From: Ferriphaselus sp. R-1
GTDB lineage: Bacteria; Pseudomonadota; Gammaproteobacteria; Burkholderiales; Gallionellaceae
Direction of reading: 5' to 3'
Assembly (NCBI RefSeq): GCF_000746095.1
Contig: NZ_JQKP01000001.1
Location: forward strand, 310,001 to 374,000
DNA length: 64,000 nucleotides
Shown here: positions 17,763-26,599 of the stretch, in pieces
How positions within the stretch are numbered: position 1 is the first letter of the stretch
How the letters are laid out: every line of letters begins with the position of its first letter
Translations under genes and position numbers: made by a program
Notes under the pieces: generated by a model
What the model was told of the DNA's origin: nothing
The model's input: only the letters and a program-made list of their open reading frames with translations
Databases searched by the model: none

Positions 17763-18338
17763 ATGAAGAAAGTATTGGCTGTTGCTTTGCTGTCCACTGT
17801 TGCTGCACCTGCGTTCGCCGGTAGTGTCGATCTGACCGGTTTCTATGCCGGTGTTACTGTCGGCCAGGGTGGCGCAAGTTTCACCGCTCCGGCGGGCCTG
17901 GTGGTCGAGAATCCGAAGAGCAAGCCAGTTTACGGTGTATTTGGCGGTTATCGCTACAACCAGAACCTGGCGGCTGAAGTGGCCTACACCGGTGTCAGCT
18001 ACGCTTACACCACGGCAGCCGGCTTCCGTTATCTGAGCAAGCAGATCGCACTGTCCGTTGCGGCTGTGGGCACGTTGCCGCTGAGCGATGACTTTTCCCT
18101 GCTGGGCAAACTGGGTGTCGCTGCCTCCAGTTCCGAGAGCAACAACATCGCGGGCGAACAGAACACCCGTCGTTTCGCCCCGACCTTCGGCATAGGTGCC
18201 GAGTACAAGTTCACCCCGAACGTGGCCGCGCGCGTGACCTACGACGTGTATTCGGTCGCCATGACGTTCCCGACCACACTGGTGAAGCAGAACAGCACCG
18301 CCAAGGTCGCCAACATCGGCCTGACTTACTCGTTCTAA
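17763..18338 (+). CDS. Small outer-membrane beta-barrel protein
   Basis: A 191-aa precursor with signal peptide MKKVLAVALLSTVAAPAFA. About eight predicted amphipathic strands follow (for example PVYGVFGGYRYN, LAAEVAYTGVSYAY, KFTPNVAARVTYDVY), ending in NIGLTYSF with a terminal Phe. It looks like an OmpA-type or OmpW-like eight-stranded barrel without a peptidoglycan domain. The start at 17763 has AAGGA upstream and makes the signal peptide; the upstream extension to 17709 is not supported. Strong flanking terminators indicate its own transcript. Function is not deducible. Confidence 0.82.
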   Translation: MKKVLAVALLSTVAAPAFAGSVDLTGFYAGVTVGQGGASFTAPAGLVVENPKSKPVYGVFGGYRYNQNLAAEVAYTGVSYAYTTAAGFRYLSKQIALSVAAVGTLPLSDDFSLLGKLGVAASSSESNNIAGEQNTRRFAPTFGIGAEYKFTPNVAARVTYDVYSVAMTFPTTLVKQNSTAKVANIGLTYSF

Positions 18339-18351
18339 ACGAGTCGGAGCT

Positions 18352-18385
18352 AAGAAAAAAGCCGGGCTTGCCCGGCTTTTTTCTT
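18352..18385. terminator. Bidirectional terminator
   Basis: The stem GCCGGG/CCCGGC with loop CTTG is flanked by AAGAAAAAA on the left and TTTTTTCTT on the right, so it can stop transcription from the barrel gene and from the convergent HPP gene. Confidence 0.92.
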
Positions 18386-18404
18386 GGTGTGTCGCGCAGG
18401 CCGG

Positions 18405-19085
18405 TCAGCGCCGCAAAGCGCGTTCGGTGGCCCGATGTCGGGCCAGGCGATTGATCTCCAGCACATCTTCCGCGCTGACATCGATTACGCCATCCATCTG
18501 GCTCAGTGCCCAGCGCAGGTCGTCTGGTTCCGGCTCTGCATCGGCAGCTGGCAAGGGGAGGGGGGCGGGCGCGGGTGGGGCGGGGTAACGTCGGCCCGGT
18601 AGCATGTTGTTGAGCAGCAGGGCCAGCACCAGCGATCCGGCGACGTTGCCCATCACCAGGGCTGCGGTCCAGACGAATCCGGCGTGATGGAACTGCGTGC
18701 TGCCCAGCACCAGAGTCAGCGCGGTCGCGGCACCGGGAGGGTGCATGCTGTCGAGCAGATGCATCAGGAGGATGGCAAGTCCCACGGCGAGCGCACCCGC
18801 CAGTACGGGGTGGATGAAAAGCAGGCTGCAACACCAGCCGACGATGGCGGATAAGCCGTGCCCGACCACCAGATTCCACGGTTGCGCCAGCGGACTGTGC
18901 GGGGCGGCGAACAGCAGCACGGCAGACGCGGCGATCGAGCCGATCAGCAGTGTCTGCTGCGGTCCTGGCGGCAGGACGAGCGACAGTGCCCAGCCCAGCA
19001 TACCCAGCGCCACACCTCCTGCCAGCCCACTGTGCAGTTTTTCGGAGAGCGGGAGCGAGGCGTTGGGCTGGGGTAGATAGCGCAT
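18405..19085 (-). CDS. HPP-family integral membrane protein
   Basis: About 226 aa with five to six TM helices and the name-giving HPP motif in LLDSMHPPGAATALTLVLG. Family members have been linked to nitrite/nitrate transport in chloroplasts and cyanobacteria, but the bacterial role is unsettled. A Pro/Ala-rich linker and a ~50-residue soluble tail with an acidic stretch (DAEPEPDDLRW) end the protein. The start at 19085 is chosen over 19157 because the extra residues do not look like the family. No partner gene is evident. Confidence 0.82.
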   Translation of the reverse strand: MRYLPQPNASLPLSEKLHSGLAGGVALGMLGWALSLVLPPGPQQTLLIGSIAASAVLLFAAPHSPLAQPWNLVVGHGLSAIVGWCCSLLFIHPVLAGALAVGLAILLMHLLDSMHPPGAATALTLVLGSTQFHHAGFVWTAALVMGNVAGSLVLALLLNNMLPGRRYPAPPAPAPLPLPAADAEPEPDDLRWALSQMDGVIDVSAEDVLEINRLARHRATERALRR

Positions 19086-19194
19086 GGGTGGACCGATGGA
19101 AGTTGTTGGTCGGAATGATAGGCTGACAAGGGGGGAGGTCACAACCTTCCGCAGCACGCGAGCTGGGGGCGCTCAGCCGACCTGCCGGGCCTGC

Positions 19195-20556
19195 TCATCG
19201 GGCCCGTGCCACCGCCTCGTCGACTCGTTCCACCGCGATGATGGTCATGCCGTCGATTGGGTGTTTGGGGGCGTTGGCTTTGGGGATGATGGCGTGGGTG
19301 AAGCCGAGTTTGGCGGCTTCTTTCAATCGCTCCTGGCCGCGTTGCACCGGGCGGACTTCTCCGGCCAGGCCGACTTCGCCGAACACGACCAGTTTTTCCG
19401 GCAACGGACGGTTGCGCAAGCTGGAGACGATGGCGAGCAGTACGGCCAGGTCGGCACCCGGCTCGGTGATCTTCACCCCGCCGACGGCGTTGATGAACAC
19501 GTCCTGATCGAAGCAGGCGACACCTGCGTGGCGGTGCAGCACGGCGAGCAGCATCGCAAGCCGGTTCTGCTCCAGCCCCAGCGACAAACGGCGCGGGCTG
19601 GGCGAGTGGGCTTCATCGAGCAGGGCCTGCACTTCCACCAGCAAGGGGCGCGTGCCTTCCTGCGTCACCATCACGCAGGAGCCGGGCACTTGCGCGCCGT
19701 GTTGCGACAGGAACAGCGCCGACGGATTGCTGACTTCGCGCAAGCCTTTCTCCGTCATGGCGAACACGCCGAGTTCGTTCACCGCGCCGAAACGGTTCTT
19801 GAACGCGCGGATGAGGCGGAAGCTGGAATGCGTGTCGCCCTCGAAATACAGTACGGTGTCCACGATGTGCTCCAGCACGCGCGGCCCGGCCAGCGCGCCT
19901 TCCTTGGTGACGTGGCCGACCAGGATCATGGTCACGCCGCTGCTCTTGGCCAGCCGGGTGAGCTGGGCGGCGCACTCGCGCACCTGCGCCACCGAGCCGG
20001 GCGCGCTGGTGAGTTGTTCGGAATACACGGTCTGAATCGAGTCGATCACCACCACGTCAGGCTTTTCGTGGGCGACGGTGGCCTGGATCTTTTCCAGTTG
20101 GATCTCCGGCAGCAGGTTGACCGAGCGCGCATCCAGCGCCAGCCGCACGGCGCGCAGCGCGATCTGCTGGGCCGATTCCTCGCCGCTGACGTAGAGCACG
20201 TTCTTCGTCTGCGAGAGGTGCGCCAGCGTCTGCAACAGCAAGGTGGATTTACCTATGCCGGGGTCGCCGCCGATCAGCACCACGCCGCCTTCGACCAGGC
20301 CGCCGCCCAGTACGCGGTCGAATTCGCTGATGCCGGTGGGCGTGCGCGCCACTTCGGCAGCTTCGACTTCGGCCAGTTTTTGCAATTGACCGGAAGCGGC
20401 CAGCGCGTTGTAGCGGTTCTTGCCCGCGCTGGGCAGCGCCTCCGCCACGGATTCCACCAGTGTGTTCCATGCCATGCAGTGCGGACATTGTCCTTGCCAC
20501 TTGGGCGACTGCCCGCCGCATTCGGTGCAGGAATAGCTGGTTTTGATTTTGGCCAT
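19195..20556 (-). CDS. radA: DNA repair protein RadA/Sms
   Basis: A 453-aa protein. It has an N-terminal zinc finger (CTECGGQSPKWQGQCPHC), a RecA-like ATPase with Walker A GGDPGIGKST, the RadA-specific KNRFG motif, and a C-terminal Lon-protease-like domain. It acts as a DnaB-type branch-migration helicase in recombination. The ATG at 20556 lies seven bases from AAGGA and gives the usual MAKIKT start. Confidence 0.97.
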   Translation of the reverse strand: MAKIKTSYSCTECGGQSPKWQGQCPHCMAWNTLVESVAEALPSAGKNRYNALAASGQLQKLAEVEAAEVARTPTGISEFDRVLGGGLVEGGVVLIGGDPGIGKSTLLLQTLAHLSQTKNVLYVSGEESAQQIALRAVRLALDARSVNLLPEIQLEKIQATVAHEKPDVVVIDSIQTVYSEQLTSAPGSVAQVRECAAQLTRLAKSSGVTMILVGHVTKEGALAGPRVLEHIVDTVLYFEGDTHSSFRLIRAFKNRFGAVNELGVFAMTEKGLREVSNPSALFLSQHGAQVPGSCVMVTQEGTRPLLVEVQALLDEAHSPSPRRLSLGLEQNRLAMLLAVLHRHAGVACFDQDVFINAVGGVKITEPGADLAVLLAIVSSLRNRPLPEKLVVFGEVGLAGEVRPVQRGQERLKEAAKLGFTHAIIPKANAPKHPIDGMTIIAVERVDEAVARAR

Positions 20557-20779
20557 CATCGATCCTTGTGGGGAGGTGCACACGATAGCGTAGACAGGCG
20601 GGTTGCAGCAATCCTTGCCTGCAACCTTGTGTTACCGACAGGCGGATTCCTGTTGCACAAACAGTGTCATTTTCCTTTACAATCGCACCGCTTCGCAGGC
20701 GTGGCATCATGCGTCGGGTGGGATGTCCGGCGCGATAGGTAGCCGCAAGCAATGACCATTCACCTTAAGGGAGATAACA

Positions 20780-21616
20780 ATGAAGTTGAAAAAGACGAGC
20801 TACCTGGTTCTGGCAGCCAGCCTGGGCCTGGGATCGACAGCGGTCCTGGCGCACGAACATGGGCATGACGAGCAGGGACAACAGGTCTGTACCGGTTTCG
20901 GTCCCCAGACACCGCGCGATATCGACAGCAAGCAAGGCGACAACAAAATCGCCTTCTCCATGGCGCCAGACCATACCAAGATGAACCTGTGCAACATCCA
21001 TTTCCACGTCAACGCGGAACACAAGGCCAAGGATTTCTCTATCCCCGGCGAGGCGGATGAGCATGGCAACGATACCGGCTACAAGTGCAACATCGGACAA
21101 AAACTGTCTGCTGCCGAACTGGCCGCCACTGCCGAGCCGGTATGCAAGAGCGAACACGGCGAATTGAAGCCGGGCGACACCATCGAGGTGCACTGGGTGC
21201 ACTCGTCCGCCCCGGTCCAGCCTGGCAAAACGCTGGGAGCCTGTCTGAACCCCAACGTCGGCAATCCTGACCTGCGCGTCGAATCCCAAGTGTTCGTCTT
21301 GGTGAACGACTCCAAGGCGCTGGATTTTGGCAAGATGGGCTACAGCGGCAAGGTGGTGAACGGTTACCACCAGGCTGATGGCATCCCCAGCAACACCGGC
21401 AAGCCGGTGCTGTTCACCGGCTCCACCACCGGGCCGAAATACACCAATGCCTTGTGCTCGCCGTTGCAGGTGACCTGGAGCGTGCGCCCAACCTGTGCCA
21501 AGCTGGACATCAATACGGTGGCCAAATGGTGCAAGAGCAACGTGTTCGGTGAAGATCACGCACACGGCGTGCGCAAGCTGGTGACCAATCCCGGCTTGTT
21601 GTCCGAGATCAAGTAA
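20780..21616 (+). CDS. Periplasmic delta-class carbonic anhydrase
   Basis: A 278-aa precursor with a signal peptide (YLVLAASLGLGSTAVLA) and a His-rich start (HEHGHDEQG). Motifs remembered for bacterial delta-class enzymes are present: GPQTPRDID, NLCNIHFHVNAEHK with closely spaced zinc-type histidines, IEVHWVHSSA, LRVESQVFVLVND, FTGSTTGP and EDHAHGVRKLVTNP. It would interconvert CO2 and bicarbonate in the periplasm, useful to an autotroph at low inorganic carbon. It has its own strong ribosome site (AAGGGAG) and terminator. The call rests on motif memory, not a search. Confidence 0.85.
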   Translation: MKLKKTSYLVLAASLGLGSTAVLAHEHGHDEQGQQVCTGFGPQTPRDIDSKQGDNKIAFSMAPDHTKMNLCNIHFHVNAEHKAKDFSIPGEADEHGNDTGYKCNIGQKLSAAELAATAEPVCKSEHGELKPGDTIEVHWVHSSAPVQPGKTLGACLNPNVGNPDLRVESQVFVLVNDSKALDFGKMGYSGKVVNGYHQADGIPSNTGKPVLFTGSTTGPKYTNALCSPLQVTWSVRPTCAKLDINTVAKWCKSNVFGEDHAHGVRKLVTNPGLLSEIK

Positions 21617-21633
21617 TACGGCGATCTGCTGAC

Positions 21634-21666
21634 AAAAAGCCTCCCGGTTCGCCGGGAGGCTTTTTT
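21634..21666 (+). terminator. Terminator of the carbonic anhydrase gene
   Basis: Perfect 14-bp stem AAAAAGCCTCCCGG / CCGGGAGGCTTTTT with a TTCG loop and a T run; 5' A's make it usable from the other strand too. Confidence 0.93.
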
Positions 21667-21708
21667 CTTTCTGGGGCGAGGTCCCCGTGGCTCATGGGGC
21701 GTGAACGG

Positions 21709-22521
21709 TTACTTTGCCGTCGTGGTTGGCCCGGCCAGTTTATTGATTTCGTCGAGCAACATTTCCAGCGGAGTGACCCCTGCCAGGACCTTGACTTCGC
21801 CGTTCTCGTTGTTGCGCAGCACCAGGTAAGGAGTGCCGGTAGCCCCGGCCTCGACCGTGGTGTTGAACTCTGCCTCCAGACGTTTCAGAGTCTGCTTGTC
21901 CTGCTGGCAGGCGTGGAGTTTAGCCAGATCCTGCACGCCTGCGGTCTTCAGTAGTTTGTCCAGCACGGCTTTGGCAGGTTTTCCCTTGCGGTCAGGGATA
22001 CCCTGGCCATTGCCTTGGGTGGCGGCGAGATAACCGTTGAAGAACTTGTAGTAGCCCGGCGCACCGGCCTGGTCAGCCACGCATAACGCCGTCAATGCTG
22101 CATCTACCGCCTTCTGGCCATGGAAATCGAGCGGGAACAGGCGGATACCGACGTTGGCCAATCCCTTGCTCTGGTCGACGGCCTGCTCCGGGATGCCTGC
22201 CAGGCGCTGGCAGTAGGGACACTCGGGGTCGGACATGACGATGATGCTGATCCTGGCGTTTTCTGGGCCATGGATGCGGTCATTCTTGCCCAGTGGCTGG
22301 ATCTTGCGAGCAGCCTCCAGTTCGGCGGCCTGATCGGCATGCGCCCGGTCTTCACGCTGTTTTTTCTCGCGCGCGATACGGCGTTCGAGAGCCCGGTCAA
22401 TGGCTGCGTCCAGTTTGCCGCTGGCTTCCAGGCGTTCCAGCAGGGCATCTTCTGGCGATGTCGCGTATGCCGGGGTGACGATCAGGCTACCCAGCATCAG
22501 GGCCATCAGGGATCTTTTCAT
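21709..22521 (-). CDS. Periplasmic DsbA-like thioredoxin-fold protein
   Basis: A 270-aa precursor with signal peptide MKRSLMALMLGSLIVTPAYA and an N-terminal charged helical stretch (~25-75, rich in Glu, Arg, Lys) that could dimerise. The thioredoxin domain has SDPECPYCQR (active CPYC) and the cis-Pro in TGTPYLV. It resembles DsbA/DsbG-like oxidoreductases or isomerases of the Com1/ScsC group. The dimerising N-terminus suggests isomerase or redox maturation rather than simple oxidation. Start supported by GGAG. It is convergent with the carbonic anhydrase gene. Confidence 0.85.
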   Translation of the reverse strand: MKRSLMALMLGSLIVTPAYATSPEDALLERLEASGKLDAAIDRALERRIAREKKQREDRAHADQAAELEAARKIQPLGKNDRIHGPENARISIIVMSDPECPYCQRLAGIPEQAVDQSKGLANVGIRLFPLDFHGQKAVDAALTALCVADQAGAPGYYKFFNGYLAATQGNGQGIPDRKGKPAKAVLDKLLKTAGVQDLAKLHACQQDKQTLKRLEAEFNTTVEAGATGTPYLVLRNNENGEVKVLAGVTPLEMLLDEINKLAGPTTTAK

Positions 22522-22707
22522 GGGAGTCTCCGTTCATTGGGTGGGCGGCATTATGCCAGCATTCTGCACGACCATCCCGCACGCGGCTGAGGCGCTCGCC
22601 TGGCAGGCGGAAAACCGCAGCATCTTTGCCCGCTTCGCGCTACCATGGAGCGGCGAGTGGTCGGCACAGCTGTCGTCGGTCGTTGGAACGTAGATTCGGA
22701 GGACATC

Positions 22708-23340
22708 ATGAGCGAACTGAATAATGAGGCAATCACACGGGAGGCCGCCGCAACGGTGGTCGAGGCAACGGATATCCGCAGTCGGGTGCGCAGCCTGACC
22801 TTGAACGCGATCCGGCAGCGTCATGTCGAGGCAGCGCAAGTGCGTCAGATCGTCAGCGCCTTGACGAGCGGCATCAACTTCGGGCTCGAACAGCAGGCGC
22901 GGGACTCCAAAGCGGCAGTGGGTGAGGCGTTCGCCGGGCTGGACGAGGCGTTGCGGAAATCGGCGGAGGCGACGCATCTGGCCCTGCAGCAGCTATCTGA
23001 TCATGGCAATGAGTTCAGTGACATCGAGCTGACGGTCGCCATCGAGAACCTCAGGCAGACAGAGCGTGAGTTCCTCGCGACTGTGAGCGAGGTGGCCGCC
23101 GCCGCCAGTGACCGTATCCGGGCGGAGTGGCAGGAGGTGGTGACCCACGCGGCGCGGACCGGCACCGATACCGGTCGTCAGGTGGCCGATACCGTGAACA
23201 CGTTCTCGAAACGTATGGCCGATGTCGCGGTCGATGTCCGGGTGGTGGGCGGTGGTGCGGTGCGCCAGTTGAGTTCGCGTTTTGTGGAGGTGAGTAGCGG
23301 CATCCTGGCTGGTCTGACCGACGCGATCAAGGAAAAGTAA
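22708..23340 (+). CDS. DUF6781-like coiled protein upstream of ubiB
   Basis: A 210-aa soluble, mostly helical protein from the ATG preceded by GGAGG. Heptad-like Ala/Leu/Glu patterns run through it (AFAGLDEALRKSAEATHLAL, ENLRQTEREFLATVSEVAAA), like phasin or apolipoprotein-like surface coils. No TM helix and no catalytic motif. Three bases separate it from ubiB, so they are co-transcribed; a helper role at the membrane or lipid surface is conceivable. The DUF assignment is from memory. Confidence 0.6.
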   Translation: MSELNNEAITREAAATVVEATDIRSRVRSLTLNAIRQRHVEAAQVRQIVSALTSGINFGLEQQARDSKAAVGEAFAGLDEALRKSAEATHLALQQLSDHGNEFSDIELTVAIENLRQTEREFLATVSEVAAAASDRIRAEWQEVVTHAARTGTDTGRQVADTVNTFSKRMADVAVDVRVVGGGAVRQLSSRFVEVSSGILAGLTDAIKEK

Positions 23341-23343
23341 GCC

Positions 23344-25026
23344 ATGTTGCTCGAAGCCGTCAGCGCGATGCGTGACCTGCCACGTTTGCGTGAGATCACC
23401 GCCGTGATGTTCCATTACGGCTTCGGTGACGTGATGCGTCGCATCGGCGTGGTTTCCATGCTGGAGCGGGCGGGGCAGATATTGCACCGTCCGCCGTCGG
23501 TGGAAGCCAGAGTCGAGCTGGAGACGCAGCAGCGCATCCGTCTGGCTATGGAAGAGTTGGGCCCGACCTTCGTCAAACTCGGGCAGGTGATGGCGACGCG
23601 GGTGGATATCTTTCCGCCGGACTGGATCGTCGAGTTCGAAAAGTTGCAGAGCAGCGTCCCGCCGGTGCCGTTCGAGGTGTTGCTGCCCGACGTGGAGCGC
23701 GCCCTGGGGCGTTCGCCGTTCGAGGTGTTCAGTGAGCTGAACCAGGTGCCGTGTGGCTCGGCATCCATCGCGCAGGTACATCGCGCCAAACTGCCCGATG
23801 GTACGGAAGTGGTGCTGAAGATACGTCGCCCCGGCATCCAAGCCAAGATCGAGGCCGATCTGCGCATTTTGCGCAGCATCGCTGGCCTGCTGGAACTGGA
23901 GATTCCGGAGTCGAGGCGCTATCAGCCGGTACAGTTGGTGAGGGAGTTCGGTCGCTCTTTGCAGCGCGAACTCGACCTGGCCCAAGAGGCGAGCTCACAG
24001 GAACGTTTCGGCAAGAACTTTGCGGGTGATTCGAACATCGTCATCCCGGCCATCTATTGGGAGTGGTCGAGCCAAGGCATGAATGTGCAGCAGTTCATCG
24101 AGGGGATACCCGGCAACCAGTTGGCCAGGGTCGAGGCGACTGGGCTGGATCGCTCCTTGCTCGCTCGTCGCGGGGCGGATGCCGTACTCAAGATGATCCT
24201 GATCGACGGTTATTTCCACGCCGACCCCCATCCGGGGAATGTGTTCTATCTGCCGGGCAATCGTATCGCCATGCTGGATTTCGGCATGGTGGGGCGTTTG
24301 TCCGATGTGCGTCGCAAACAGATCGTCGACATGTTGATGGCGCTGGTGCAGCGCGACGAGCAGTTGTTGCTGGATGTGTTGCTGGACTGGACCGATGATA
24401 GTGATGTGGACGAGGCCAGGTTGGTCCACGATGTGAATGAGCTGATCTTCAATTACGAATACGTGCCATTGAGCGACATCCGGCTGGGCGCGGTGCTGGG
24501 CGACATCACTTCCATCATGCGCGAGCATCACATCGTGCTTCCTTCTGATCTGGTGTTGTTGTTCAAGGCACTGATCACTCTGGAGGGCCTGGCCAGCCAG
24601 CTCGACCCCTCGCTGCGGATGGCCGACCAGGCCAAGCCGTTCCTGAAAGTGGCGGTCGCCGACCGTTACCGTCCGGATGTGCTGCTGCGTCGTGGAAAAC
24701 AGAATCTGCACGAGGTCGCCTCCATCCTTAGTGGCTTGCCGCGCGATGTCGCTCGCCTGATCAAGGAGGCCCGGCGCGGGCGCGTGAGGATAGATCTGGA
24801 CATCAAGCGTCTGGATCACTTCGGTCATCAGATCGATCACAGTGCCAACCGGTTGACCATGGGGGTGCTGACGGCGGCGTTGTTCATCGGCTCCTCCATC
24901 GTGATGACGGTGCAGAGCGGGCCGACCTTGTTCGGCTTGCCCCTGTTCGGCTTGGTGGGCTACCTGATTGCCTTTCTGAACAGTCTGTTGATCGTACTTT
25001 CCATCTGGCACTCGAACAAAGAGTGA
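23344..25026 (+). CDS. ubiB: UbiB/ABC1-family atypical kinase (ubiquinone biosynthesis accessory)
   Basis: A 560-aa protein. The KxGQ motif is in FVKLGQVMATR, and the Ala-rich nucleotide loop is represented by CGSASIAQVHRA. The catalytic Lys lies in VVLKIRRPG, ExD in EADLRILR, the HADPHPGN catalytic loop is intact and the metal-binding LDFGM follows. Two C-terminal TM helices (LTAALFIGSSIVMTVQ and LVGYLIAFLNSLLIVL). It supports ubiquinone synthesis at the inner membrane. The genomic neighbourhood is not the usual ubiE-ubiJ-ubiB, so a paralogous lipid role is possible. Confidence 0.9.
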   Translation: MLLEAVSAMRDLPRLREITAVMFHYGFGDVMRRIGVVSMLERAGQILHRPPSVEARVELETQQRIRLAMEELGPTFVKLGQVMATRVDIFPPDWIVEFEKLQSSVPPVPFEVLLPDVERALGRSPFEVFSELNQVPCGSASIAQVHRAKLPDGTEVVLKIRRPGIQAKIEADLRILRSIAGLLELEIPESRRYQPVQLVREFGRSLQRELDLAQEASSQERFGKNFAGDSNIVIPAIYWEWSSQGMNVQQFIEGIPGNQLARVEATGLDRSLLARRGADAVLKMILIDGYFHADPHPGNVFYLPGNRIAMLDFGMVGRLSDVRRKQIVDMLMALVQRDEQLLLDVLLDWTDDSDVDEARLVHDVNELIFNYEYVPLSDIRLGAVLGDITSIMREHHIVLPSDLVLLFKALITLEGLASQLDPSLRMADQAKPFLKVAVADRYRPDVLLRRGKQNLHEVASILSGLPRDVARLIKEARRGRVRIDLDIKRLDHFGHQIDHSANRLTMGVLTAALFIGSSIVMTVQSGPTLFGLPLFGLVGYLIAFLNSLLIVLSIWHSNKE

Positions 25027-25163
25027 CTCGCCGGGCAGCATGGGGATGGCGAAGCAGCCTCCGTCTTAGGGTTTTCGCTTATATTTTGCGGGTCGGGATT
25101 TGTGGTAGCATCGCGGCAGATTAGCTGGTTTCAGGGTGCGGTAAACTTAAAAACATTACAAAT

Positions 25164-26075
25164 ATGGGATCTGTATTAACTCTTTCCTTTAGCGGCCTGC
25201 CCGACAATGATCGGCTGGTTCTGTCGGCACTGTTCACGCTGGCAGAAACGCAACTCTCCTCCAAGTGGCAGCTTAATGGGGACGGTAACTCGGATGCCGT
25301 GTTGATGGCCAACGGCGATGGAGCCAGTCTGTTGCTGATGCGTCCGGGGAACAGCGCGACCAGCGTCGATCCGGACCTGCTGCAGTTGCGGCGTCCGTTC
25401 CAGCATCTCGATTTCGTCAAGGCGTTGAACGCTGCGGCGACTGCCCTCGCTCGTCAGACCGTAATGGGCGGTAGCCTGGCGGCTTCGCTGGTGCAACTGC
25501 GCAACGATCTCGCTCACAGTGAGGCGGTGTGGAGTCTCGGCTTGCCCGGGGCCAAGGACCGACTGTGGGTCTGTACCAAGCACAACAGCTACTGGCTGGA
25601 TGGTGGCGATAACCTGTTGACCAAGCTGGATCAGGAGATGTCTCATCTGGAATGGCGTCAGGAACCGCGTGAGCAGTTGCAGCGCTTGCAGTCCGAGCGT
25701 GAGGCACAGCCCTTGTTCCGCTTGTACTGGATCAGCGGGATGCTGTCCGGGCGTGGCAAGTTACTGCCTTGGCTGAATGCGGCGACACCATGGAACCTCA
25801 AGACCTGGCCCAGTTTCTTCAAGTTGCCGCACTATCCGACCTTCCCGCGCATGGCGGCAGCGGCGATGAAGAAGCCGATGACGCTGGATGATCTGATCGC
25901 GTTCTGTGGTGGTAACCGCGCGGCCGCGATCGAATTCGTCAACGCTGGCGTGATGGCTGAATTTCTGGTGGGGGCCACGAGTGCCCAGGTCGGTAGTGCC
26001 GCTGCGGCTGCACAGGCCAAACCGGCCAAGGAAGGGCTGATTTCCCGTATCCGCCGCAAACTCGGACTCCTATGA
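25164..26075 (+). CDS. Unknown protein, first gene of a small-GTPase/Roadblock module
   Basis: A 303-aa soluble protein that I do not recognise. The N-terminal ~100 residues look like a degenerate receiver-like alpha/beta domain (VLTLSFSGLP, DAVLMANGDG, SLLLMRPGN). The middle is basic/aromatic. A C-terminal helical module (MTLDDLIAFCGGNRAAAIEF) is followed by an Ala-rich linker and a basic tail (LISRIRRKLGLL). No good Shine-Dalgarno precedes the ATG. The last four bases overlap the GTPase start (ATGA), so its product probably works with that GTPase, for instance as effector or adaptor. Confidence 0.65.
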   Translation: MGSVLTLSFSGLPDNDRLVLSALFTLAETQLSSKWQLNGDGNSDAVLMANGDGASLLLMRPGNSATSVDPDLLQLRRPFQHLDFVKALNAAATALARQTVMGGSLAASLVQLRNDLAHSEAVWSLGLPGAKDRLWVCTKHNSYWLDGGDNLLTKLDQEMSHLEWRQEPREQLQRLQSEREAQPLFRLYWISGMLSGRGKLLPWLNAATPWNLKTWPSFFKLPHYPTFPRMAAAAMKKPMTLDDLIAFCGGNRAAAIEFVNAGVMAEFLVGATSAQVGSAAAAAQAKPAKEGLISRIRRKLGLL

Positions 26076-26590
26076 GCAGCGAACATAAAATCATATTCGC
26101 CGGTCCTACGGGGGCCGGTAAGACCACTGCAATCTCGCAGATCTCGGAGAAGCCTCCAGTCAGTACGGATGTGGCCAATTCCGATCTGCGTTACGGCAAG
26201 GCGACCACCACGGTCGCCATCGACTTCGGTGAGCTGGCGCTGGATGGTGGCGAGAAGCTGCGTCTGTATGGCGTGCCCGGTCAGCACCGGTTCTCGTTCA
26301 TCTGGGAGATCGCCGCGCGCGGTGCCTTGGGGGTGATCCTGATCGCTGACAATACACTGGAAGATCCGATGGAAGAGTTGCAGTTCTATCTGCAAGGTTT
26401 CGATTCCTTCGTTCAGCGTGGCGCAGCCGTGGTGGTGGTCAATCGTCTGGAGACCCACCCCTATCCGGCTGAAGAAGACTACGTGAAGATGCTGATGGAT
26501 CGCGGCACGCCGTTGCCGGTGATGGCCTGCGACCCGCGTAAGAAAGATGATGTGCTGACCGTGCTCGATGTGTTGCTGACGGTCTGCTAA
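26072..26590 (+). CDS. MglA-like small GTPase
   Basis: A 172-aa Ras-like GTPase. The P-loop is GPTGAGKTT (residues 11-19), candidate switch-I threonines are at 45-47, and switch II is YGVPGQHRF. The GVPGQ form replaces DTAGQ, resembling the TVPGQ of MglA. The G4 position reads VVNRLE instead of (N/T)KxD, so guanine selectivity may be altered. It overlaps the upstream unknown gene and precedes two Roadblock-type genes, the expected GAP/regulator partners of bacterial MglA-type GTPases. Likely a cell-polarity or surface-signalling switch. Confidence 0.85.
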   Translation: MSSEHKIIFAGPTGAGKTTAISQISEKPPVSTDVANSDLRYGKATTTVAIDFGELALDGGEKLRLYGVPGQHRFSFIWEIAARGALGVILIADNTLEDPMEELQFYLQGFDSFVQRGAAVVVVNRLETHPYPAEEDYVKMLMDRGTPLPVMACDPRKKDDVLTVLDVLLTVC

Positions 26591-26599
26591 GGAGAGAAC

